Notes under the pieces: generated by a model
The model's database searches: none
Told to the model about the DNA's origin: nothing
Seen by the model: the letters and a program-made list of their open reading frames with translations, nothing else
Part shown: piece after piece, positions 19,801-26,200 of the stretch
How positions within the stretch are numbered: the first letter of the stretch is position 1
How the letters are laid out: each line of letters begins with the position of its first letter
Program-made: the position numbers and the translations under genes
Assembly: GCA_002373855.1 (NCBI GenBank)
Contig: DFKO01000022.1
Span: 1 to 64,000, forward strand
DNA: 64,000 nt
Reading direction: 5' to 3'
DNA from: Lachnospiraceae bacterium UBA3643
GTDB lineage: Bacteria; Bacillota; Clostridia; Lachnospirales; Lachnospiraceae

Positions 19801-19972
19801 TAATACGAGACCATTCCCTATAAAAACCGGAGACATAATCATGATTGCGCCGAAGCTTGATATTGAAGATGCAAATAATTGGATTTTTCTTGAGAACACA
19901 GATTGGGGGGAACCGATATTCATAAAATCCGGAAATAATATTGTGTTCGATCATGTTGATGATCAAACTTAA
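7823..19972 (+). CDS. Giant secreted modular protein 1 (4049 aa), adhesin- or fibre-like
   Basis: A signal peptide (cleavage after about A33) is followed by an acidic linker with repeated S-I-S-E-N / I-S-D-N units (about 88-111). Next come two related beta-rich segments (about 115-352 and 353-583) with LNLTIEG.N.I.G and GDL.I.GDGTL patterns, a Big_2-like Ig domain (about 586-697), and then about eight long modules to the C-terminus. Each module begins with an aromatic-x-[DE]-[AV]-V-x-x-I-[ND] helix, passes through a TLP-x-A strand and a TTDTVFENV strand, and ends near K-S-G-[ND]-x-I; the protein ends just after IKSGNNIVF. It is probably a right-handed beta-helix-like surface or secreted fibre. 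No LPXTG, wall-binding repeat or catalytic motif was seen. The frame allows ATG 7814, but AAAGG lies 10 bases from ATG 7823 and 1 base from 7814. Confidence 0.85.
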   Translation: MKVRKTIKRALSMLLCVAMMMTTFDLSALTVRADEGDMTTISGDNIVLNGDGVNVSGDEIGEGGDNNPSDIISDNDVDDASEDIDEESSISENSISENSISENTISDNSINPVGDSLATIEVGGYKITADDGSMPDNACYLKSPNGEYVIINTEEALTIELNDGVTSADKPIKAEHYGMTLNLTINNLKIDVSESSCYCGIIDASYSSLNLTIEGINEITGFESKNHTRPAICAGNYSFSPSAAYPDGDLVIGGDGTLILNHFDCAFKHSDITISSGCFKFIDCDKVSFTTAPDYKVEVTGGSFSTGDIRYQTVGPKMDSDTYYEKGFPVSAGYQLIETDDEDFPYKIVEATYQQRFMDYIISADDKTILERGKDYYIYNSNSSKEIVAINTEKPITIEMADGVDVTTVLIKAAKNGMELNITIKDICIDYSNVKVRSDYALIDAAGSTLNLTIEGDNTLIGDTNYAPSAFSAGKIYSTLPDGDLNIDGSGTVLLDSFDIAFRSIDLTITGAKFRIINTNFTFGLYGSSVYEINITGGYFSDADIEKNTVGKGNASESSKTVGVAVANGYMVVESGDDVFPYKVIATPAIITSFDLSESAKTVYLKAGDEYDVDWEDGVGGRSSAFLLTVDNITDENGEEVSFEDANVRFTSLNPTIAEVTKDGVVHGLSVGTAKIEIKAGYGNETYTQVCTVTVKKGSIDVLQEKWAPVDAEGIPVDFDHFDENGQPVDAEGKPVACEKWGPTGEMMVVNSFGNLVETNEWITNDWQLQYSDWKDRPNPQPDEEFWPSNYTVKVYTAQTITDSTLKALNYTFNRDGVLENANHSITFDLSGKTWTASVPFVLEDQMLFTNGIINANKDLNIGYTKTVDTENVTVSIGEGLTVNASNLYVEENTSIIVNGTLTVKGETQLYDNVNIIDNGSVTLNNVNVDTNNWNNPGFIGIARYTEAALSINGNVESGGVFLNVGLISAPVDYRDDDFTNDIIDNVENEGVLQAINEKTELFKSTLATFDCEYVRVWQPWSNQGASFPITYYDKTEKAVYAGEEAYYVENITSQYHYGVSFAQWSDVAEYVASINDADSEYVVNINVGEVEAFANFKFPKAARSITFRSNYILKDDDGNPISEVDEEGNPVYVIGGTLVKYTGDLTLTTDTVFENIDFVRVDSNKDETPYTLTKVEIAGHVLSTRGEVTFNTPVNFTDNKKSGTLRVEEGKLFTGYVAIGGAGDNGGDYHDGVVQKYLENYAVKAYFDEEYKYNKDDGVAIIAGQINGVGNLEVRDAQLFVVTDYMTFASGKYTFNAPVFTPTNIDEGAGTIIVSNINADYFTGQNTDAVFVEGMKTAAENLKTKAKATVTNVNIYNYGRFIADEMQLTNVILNGATVQSKGLFNITGILSSTNGGNLLATATDPNKNLPYLNVSGDVITYEMCEINIANVASFNIFNTDLEYEYPAYSGVAGEGEAQSVLLITKTGTAEQFRPQYWRPIDWDNSDIMAEPPIYAFITDGETGKLLKPQTNIPLSMYGHLDDANNLVYDYEGNSWQDLAFGPEKTDGFYTKKSGDNIYLLSGADISVALAYDEDQHAYYDGNNNYVNELEANAGNIIGYYSTWADAVVAINNLKNSDACYEIILINDAGSAEKPITLSFPTAACLSMLRVTGIDNAKIYYTNGLTLTSNTIFEDVILAPVKLNDGVYQGTALAINSGAYNLDMNDVFFPTVNGGACTLASITGNGRNTVNIESVEGGVNSNNNLVLTGGITNIGTLNINRGKVVIQKGDVKVVNLNIMEYGSTLTIISGNINATSIFSKETTDIILEKGKIDATNADINRMTVNGDVTIKESITIRDGANTGKFTASDLTLGDTMVKLKANGNVDIKGTLTMNSASRIYAEGQTYAVTIKDIKLLGTGMIYTWRKKDGSTNLKITGQINMDGNYKLELYQNAADEDGDMVVANPVDKLSVQNGKVTPGAKNLIANIGTIPSEYFDFGYYHYDEGQTVPDGVIIGSNVLLKYNGGLYYADSSVAPFNSNFVYLDKETVDENGGVAYYDHSRYLDWNEAVKEINSINDPTAKYRINIGAGVTDTNLTDANEYGTLTLPAAKKCAWLTVKGNQTLDPNPELWFTNTSLTLTTNVTVESLKLGMRAAVSLSLGSYTFIQDKSWFPSGLKGVTGSSAKGTSKYVIKGPFYDSYTSVMGNINNVGTLDIIGTDVRVFGNINVGNVVKRGDAYVSLQATGTVNIGNIESYGNAVLELDGFAKVATKNVKDAKPEITGITSNITITGIITCEDSDSPVQVSLYNAALDVGTFDDANLLSPDNIENQNNYSNGADFLYTTGITFAKALKADTNMIRYVNGTDGMIIKKNGNLVWVNRDRVPYELRYGTNSVPCLTFADAVTEIKNLNNKNGEYTIILIADGQHDVNADYPENFTMPTAATLKSLTIKPEGNSPVNLYYGTYNATKKTTTAVAKLAFATDTVIENVKFIDAEAAANLVQGDYPNRAALNVSLGGKYVTFDNVTFEGRGVIFDGGKGTMAIGDGGLVAGTEPVTLNSNYSGCSVVQGEIKNLATLVTAECETFGSGSGETLVITRYIAAANGTMKDGALATVTNLNLIGATIQVDGSINVTNIITGTETAQSIVMADTAFTVSGTVTAGSADNLALIGRQKNDGKTPQLTISGTVAPGSNPVAIGILPYYDSKSEKTDSSYETLAVPETGLSLVTASKCTADRFVTITELDVQDNIVGQFETMGFDPTQASDQRGIGLVKSGSVIMAFDGSYIHIVLSKMADATTGNVPVTGEDVIGYYNTFKEVTDTINNLNNKNAQYGISLLDDFGSENETIAIPNNSKAAGICIEGCFYYDQELSLKSLAITNNLTLSNVIVTVNGAITSTKGTTLTLEGIAHIQGAKAITLENIDNKCSNENGGIWFERTTSNVSQLKINGTVTNSENGKLYLLMLDERANVENYVVSSVEEITKGNTKQLFTAPKVMQEDLVIYVDGSDCKFVDNEQRTLVKAKDAFYYVSNEKFEDSMVNLAVNNGTSGTFLDLNQALLQIKALADSTNTYTVILRGNVSDTDVLDTTAHSKIDMPATNTAGSISVKGDGDTITYSGDITAYVAADGALTFSDVKLDNVNPSTGAPVNTGKITLNRNSADKTGTVTLYFSDVTYTGDLGTIAGTKGVTDVYLDSNIKLATGFSNINELTIGNGICVETLKSDTGIGTITFTGNAIYESSSTVVDNINIAANSKPLINTSGGDKFKINKNVNAANENATLTIELNGGDYENANLVYAPLADASVFKAAAYVYDENYVSYKSGNYVRVGNMDDMTVRIEGKYETAAGDEMNLSSYAKNYKDAIDMINTWKTKADYTVELLNDVYATGKDNAYAAFVTPTAANANSVTIKGQIEKEDDGEEISRTVIAFTGTIKPTVDVIFEDVALDAGKAVKGEWVSDGEISLDLSSASIDMGNAITAAYNKDDDSMNYSDSLWVKTIKGTKGELTLRDTFIYISDVINVGTLKIDGYVNVIRNWSVLKNITIGSVIGIDIDVINEDQLIIDTPIGSSPMLKITGEVTGLDNRYEISTDDETGEEISNLTDYGLILRPIKKDSSGEVRYLNELELDDLVLEGSENTAQMAKMKIADIAKVPTSCVGVQANGYDLDWSPFEVSVTKSGGFIYLTREDNLCVDVIRTSGQEYMSRFTSFADAVADIDKLADKDADYEIHITDNCVGAYDCWSRKAFGAITLPKNAAFVMIKGCKDEETGEMYDTSICTTSTSITVNVLTVFDHVQFVSVKQKYNNPALGYYYEQNPTLMSYNIANNADLDLYGCYMAAGKITGDTLYLDNFSIVKLTGGLTVKDLILSDNSVITTNGKTTITTQNKTVIMGDSSIDAPLANVTLKGTTIGDPDTDTCGGNCIYGSNITLTGDTMSYGGTITACGENAAGTGKLSIQNLTIGGVTEYDYIGGDDASNHDINLSAKVDASGKSQINISGTVSREDGSNASIRTELLTDTSVYYNTRPFPIKTGDIIMIAPKLDIEDANNWIFLENTDWGEPIFIKSGNNIVFDHVDDQT
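10990..19960 (+). repeat. Eight divergent protein modules within giant gene 1
   Basis: Module-start helices by eye at about 11000 (FAQWSDVAEYVASIN), 12625 (TWADAVVAINNL), 13945 (LDWNEAVKEIN), 14945 (LTFADAVTEIKNL), 16185 (NTFKEVTDTINNL), 16900 (LDLNQALLQIKAL), 17810 (YAKNYKDAIDMIN) and 18850 (TSFADAVADIDKL). Spacing runs from 720 to 1620 bases, so the units are not uniform. Similarity is at protein level only. Confidence 0.7.
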
Positions 19973-19980
19973 TTACCTAA

Positions 19981-20004
19981 ATGGACCCTTCGGGGTCCAT
20001 TTTT
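19981..20004 (+). terminator. Rho-independent terminator with UUCG loop
   Basis: ATGGACCC and GGGTCCAT enclose a TTCG tetraloop and are followed by TTTT. It directly follows giant gene 1, so giant gene 2 needs its own promoter. Confidence 0.92.
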
Positions 20005-20012
20005 GATTTGAA

Positions 20013-20052
20013 ATATTAGATGGCAATAGTAACCATAAACATCATCTAATAT
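20013..20052. promoter_or_regulatory. Long inverted repeat upstream of giant gene 2
   Basis: ATATTAGATG (20013-20022) and CATCTAATAT (20043-20052) are perfect 10-bp arms with a 20-base spacer. It has no T-run and lies 9 bases after the terminator, so an operator or leader structure is more likely than a second terminator. Confidence 0.45.
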
Positions 20053-20109
20053 ATAGCAAAAATACCGTAGAAAATTTAAGGGATTGTGGGGTAAAATATC
20101 TATTAGGGT

Positions 20110-20131
20110 GTATAAAAGGGAGATTGGGGAA
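20110..20131 (+). promoter_or_regulatory. Leader box shared by giant genes 1 and 2, copy 2
   Basis: 19 of 22 positions match 7709-7730; it ends 83 bases before the ATG at 20215. No convincing -35/-10 pair was found around it. The CTACCC element of giants 1 and 3 is absent here. Confidence 0.45.
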
Positions 20132-20214
20132 ATATCGGATTATCATTTAAATCTTTATTTTTTCTGACAATTTTTCCGTTAATTATTTGTAATCGCGAAA
20201 AGGAGCAAATTATT

Positions 20215-23200
20215 ATGAAAAGAAAGAAATTCGTAAAGAGAGCGCTGTCTTTTTTTCTTGCGCTATTAATGACATTGTCATATATACCGGAGATAGCTTA
20301 TGCATATTCGGTCAATGATGGTACAGGATACAGCATCTCGTCTGATAATGTTCAGTTTAATGATGATGCATCCAATGATATTGACGATGTTCAAATATCG
20401 GAAAGTAATAATGATGTTTCCGGCGAGGATGCATCTGAAACTATCTCAGATAATAAACCTGATAATGAAGAAGACGACAGTAACATCCAGGACGATCAGG
20501 AAGAACAGGATGATAGTGATGTCGATGAAGTGATCGAGGATGACAGTATTTCTGAAAACGATATCGATGAAGAAAGTATTTCTGAGAATGTTGCTGAGTT
20601 AGAGGAATTAGAGCCGGTTGGGAATGATAGTTACAAGGTAAGAGTTTCATATCCTAGCGGAATTTATGAATATGATGAGAATGGTAATCCAATCTGGTCA
20701 GTGGAAAATATGCTATTTGATTCCATTGACGAGGCTTTTGGCGCATTTTATGACGGTACATTTATAACAGAAAATAATGATTCACCGATAACAGGAAGAT
20801 ATGAAATAATTCTTAAAAATAATGAACAGATGACAGAGGACTTTATTATCCCATCATATGTGCGATTTTTTAATATTACAAGTGAATATGGTACCGAAAT
20901 TTATTCTCTTGATATGAATGGTCATACAATAAAAACGGGTGATAAAGATAATAGTGAACTCGATGTTTATATAAATGATGTAAAAATTGTAAGTAATGCA
21001 GATGAGTCTGGTTCAATTGAGTTAAATTTTCTGGAGCCGCCAACAGGAAATGATGTTTTTGGAAAATATTTAAGTGTACTGCCGGAGAATATAATCTGTG
21101 AAAATGGAACTGAAATATGCTTGTTTGATAATATTGAAATACGTTCCCCGTATGTGTATTTACGAACGAAAGAAAATAATAAATTAGTATTAAATGATAC
21201 AATCATTGAAACAGCATCATGTTCTGTTGCTCAGGGAAAATGGACAATTAAGGAAATAAACGCTGATTGGTTAAGCGTTAATTGTTTATATGAAGAAAAT
21301 GGAGATGGGACATATTCATGGACAAAAGCAACACTTGTTGCGGATAATGTAACATCAGAATGTTCTTTGATGGATTGGTCAACATTTAGGGCTATAAGTA
21401 TAAAAGGTGAAGCGACAATAAAAAATCTGACATTGAATGAAGCACGTTTGTCAGTCGAAAAGGCATATGTTTATGGTATTAGTGAGAATGGAACAGGTAT
21501 TCCATCGGTTTTTTGTCCCTTTGAGCCATCTCTTGATGTTGATAATATTACACTTACAAAAGGCCCGAGTTCATACGCTTCATATTATGATTCTGAAACT
21601 AATTCGGATAATAATTATGCGGTTCAGGTTAACACCGGATGTAAATTGTCATGCGATTCATTTGATATGAAAGCGGGTACTTTTTGTAATAGAGGATCCG
21701 TAAATTTGGGTCAAGCGTATGTTCAGGATGATTTGATTCTTCAAAAAGGCTCATCTTTCACGGTTGATGATATTTCTATGGGAACAAGGGGAGAAATATA
21801 TTTTAATGGTGGATGTACATTAAATATAAATAGTACCGCAACTTTATATAATCCATATTTTGAAAATATATATGATAATTATTTAGGTGAGGATCGTGTA
21901 ATTACTATTAATCGAAAAAATGATACTTCCGTAACCTTTAATGGTAATGCTTGTTGGGATAAGGATTTTAAAATGTTGCTTCGAACCGTAGACAACAATG
22001 GAAGTCTGATCGGTACACCCGCAGGAACAAAAGTTTTTTCAGCAAGTTTCTTCTCATTAATAATAGATAATGTAAGTGTGGAACAAACGGAAGAATTTTC
22101 CGAATATGATGTTTTAATTGCATATGGTTCCGATGTGGTTGTCGGAAAGAAATCATTTATTGTTGGAACGGTGGAACCGTTAGGACCCAATGAGGTATAC
22201 ACGCCTGATAGAGAGTTTACTGAGCTCGACAGATTTGTAAAATGGTCCGATGCTGTAACATACATCGACTCACTTAATAATACAAATGTCGATTATGCCA
22301 TAATGATCGAGGGTGATACAGATAATTATGAAGCGCTTACGTTACCCAAAAATGTTAAGTCTTTTAAAATAATAAGTTCTAATTTTGAAACATTTAAGGA
22401 AGAGGATGAAAGACCGTATCTTTCATTTATAGGAAATATCACATTAAATACAGATTTAATAGTTGAAGGCGTCATATTAAAACCGATAGCTAAGAACGGA
22501 GACGTATACATAGATAATACCGGAATGACAGTATCATTAAATGGCAAATGTCTGTATATGTCTGACTCGGAGTTTTACAGTAAGATTGCGTCTGTTACCG
22601 GTACAGGTAATTCATCAATTTATCTGATGAGAAATAATTTGTATGAAGAAAAACCTGCTCTTGAATTGACAGGTAAATTTAGTGTGCCTGACGCTTCAAT
22701 CAGTGATTACATTGTTAAGGCGTCTGATATACAGATTACTTCAGTTTTAATGATCACAAACAGTACAATCGAGTCAGACGGAAACATTTCACTTGGAACA
22801 GTCTGGGCATTTAACAAAAACGGTGACAAAAACATATTTGTCACAGGAAACCTGGCAACAAATAAGGTCACAATAAGCAATACTGTAAAAACCGGATATC
22901 CGTCAACAGTTGCAGATGTGACTATTCTTGGAGCGGGAGGTGATGGAACTGATACAGCCCAGCTTAATGTGGATAATGTAATATCATTAAGATCAAAATA
23001 TATAGAGGATCAGATAGATAAAGGAAACGGAATATCATATGGAGATTTCACTGATCACACTCTTGTGACTGGAGCAAAGGTACCGGCATCACTTTTCGTA
23101 ATCGGATTTGAGTATGATTATTATTTTGATGAGGAAACATATGAATCCGAGTATACAAACTGCACGGCTGACTTTTTGACTCAGAAATCGGGAAATGATA

Positions 23201-26200
23201 TTAAGGTTTCTGCAGTTACACCTAAAGCGGTAACACTGTATACGACCGGATTTTTTGTTGATGAGTACTGCAATCCGGTAGGCTCATACGAAACTTTAGC
23301 TGATGCAATCGCAGAAATTGACAAACTTGCAAATGCTACAGCCGAATATGAGATCCGCATCAATCCGGAGGATTGTGAGACGGTAACAGTTAGCACTGCG
23401 AATTTCACTATGCCCAAGGCGACAAGCCTGGCAGCCCTCACCATAAAGAGTGCAACAGCTGAACCGGTTGCAATTAATTTATTAAATGCTCTTCCGGCCC
23501 TTACATGTGATTTGACTCTCGAAAATGTAAATCTCGTTCCGTCGCAGGGTAAATTAAGCATGTCGCTTAATAAATATGCTCTGACATTAAAGAATACTGA
23601 TATTGACGGAATCGTTACCGGTATAACAGGTGGTTCAGCTACAGGTACATCATGCCTTAATATCATAGATACAAATGCGACAGCAGGTAATCTTGGATTA
23701 TTTGAAGTAAACGGCAAGATTAACAATGTGGGAACTATCTCTCTTGATGGCATAAAGCTTAGCGTAACAGATACAGTTAACATAGGTGACCTGACTCAGG
23801 CTGGTGAAACCGGTGCAATATTTGAGGGTACGGTAAAAATTACGCAAAAGAATAATGAGATAACCGCTACAACTCCAAATATAACTATAAACGGAAAGAT
23901 TTCCGGAGATAAATTAAAAATCGGTGCTCTTACCGAAAAAACAGTAGATGGCGTAAAAACATATGTACCTGTTGAGGAATATGGCTTTATCAATTATTCA
24001 AGTTATGCTACTGACACAGGTATTATAATAGCAAAAGCACTTAAGACTGATCCAGACGGTGTGAAATATGTGACCGGTACAGGAATGATGATAAAGAAAT
24101 CAGGTAATCTTGTTTATATAAACAGAAATTATGTTCCATATATTTTGGAATATGATGATAATACGATACCCTGTCTTACTTTTGCGGATGTTGTTACAGA
24201 AATCAATAATATAAATAATAAGAACAACTATTACACGGTGGTTCTGAGAGCTGATGCAAACGGAGACGTGAATGTGGGAGCACCGGAGGCATTTACTATG
24301 CCTGCAACAGCAAAGCTTGCCGGTCTGACTATCACTTCAAACAGTAATGTCAATCTTTATTATGGAACAGCTAAGAACGGAAAAGTTACTGCTGTATCAA
24401 AGCTTGCTTTTACAACAGATACAATCATAAGCAATGTTACTTTTATAGATGCTGAAGCATCAGTAAATATGACAGACGTCAATTATCCATACCGCGCGGC
24501 TCTTAATATATCTCTTGGTGGCAAGCAGGTTTCTTTTGAGAATGTTGTTTTTGAAGGCAGGGGAGTGATTATAGACGGCGGCAGGACAGGAGTTCTTACT
24601 CTTGTAGGAGATACAGGATTGCTTGCCGGATATGATGTTGATCAGTTACGTGCATCTTATGATGGATGTAATGTTATTGAAGGCGAGTTCAAAAACATGA
24701 GTACAGTATATCTTGATGATAATGCCGTACTTCTAATGAAGAGATATATATCTGATAATAAGGGAACAACTCGTAAAGATGCTTCAATGAATTTATCTAC
24801 TTTTGCAGGATTTGGAAACACTGTTCACGTTGAAGGATCAATAACATTAAAAGATATAACATCAAATTATGATGCTAATCAGAATATCATTATAGCTGAC
24901 AGAGCATTTACGATATCCGGAACAGTATTTGCAGGTGCAGAAAACAATCTGGTACTGATTGGCAGACAGAAGAATGATAATGCTTTGACACCTTTCCTGA
25001 GTATAACGGGTACTTTTAATGCGGAAAGTTATCCTATAGCGGTAGGAATAATGGCTTATGATATCAATGATTATGATCTGATCATACCGGAAGTAGATAC
25101 ACCTGTATCGCTGCTAAGTGCATCAAAATGCAATGCCGCTGATTTCGTTACGGTCGTTAATTCAGATTATGCCGGGGACGGAACTATTGCAACTATTGCA
25201 GAAGTTGAAGGATTTAATCCGGATAGCGATGAAGCACAGCGTGGAATCGGACTTATTAAAGATAAAACTCTGATAAGAGCATATGACGGAAGCTATATTC
25301 ATTTAGCGCTTGTCGCAGTTGAAAATGAATATGAAATGGCAGACGTTGCTGGAGATGCAGTTATCGGATATTACAACAGTATACCTGAAGCGATGTCTGC
25401 TATAAATACTATTAATGATAAGACAGTTCATTATACCATTATACTATTGGATGATATCGGTAATTCAACAACTACAGTGACAATTCCGGCAACTGCAAAA
25501 ACAGCGGGTATCTCTTTCCAGGGATATGGGGATGAAAGAGTTCTGACACTTAAAACACTGGTGATCAGCAATAATTTGGCCATTGTTAATCTAAAGATTA
25601 ATATCATTGGTAATGTCACAACTACGAAAAACATGACCCTTACCCTGAATAATGGATCGGTCCTTTCAGCAAAGGGAACGGTAACCCTTGAGAATATAAT
25701 AAACAGAGAGGGTAATAATAGAGTTGAATATACAAGAACAGCAAAGGATGCTAACCAGCTGAAGATTAACGGCAGAGTAACAAACTATAATGGCGGGCAG
25801 CTTGCTGTTAAGATGACAAATGAAGCAGGTAATGAATATACAGTAGCAGAATATACTGTTGAAAATATTTCAGAAATCTCTAAGCCTGCAAATAAACAGC
25901 TCTTTGTAGCACCACTTGTAACCGTGTCTGATATAAAGATTATGATCGGTACAAGCGAATTAAATGAATCATATAACGGTACATCCTCAATCGTTGTCAA
26001 ATCAAAGGATGGATTCTATTATCTTCCGTCAGGCATGCAGAATACTATAGCTGCACTCGGATACGGGGACAGTGAACCTAATGCATATTATATCGATATG
26101 AACCAGGCACTGTATCAGATCAAGGCAATAGCCGACAGGACAGCGGACTATACTGTATACATTGATGATACGATTGATGTAAATGTGATAGATACTGTTG

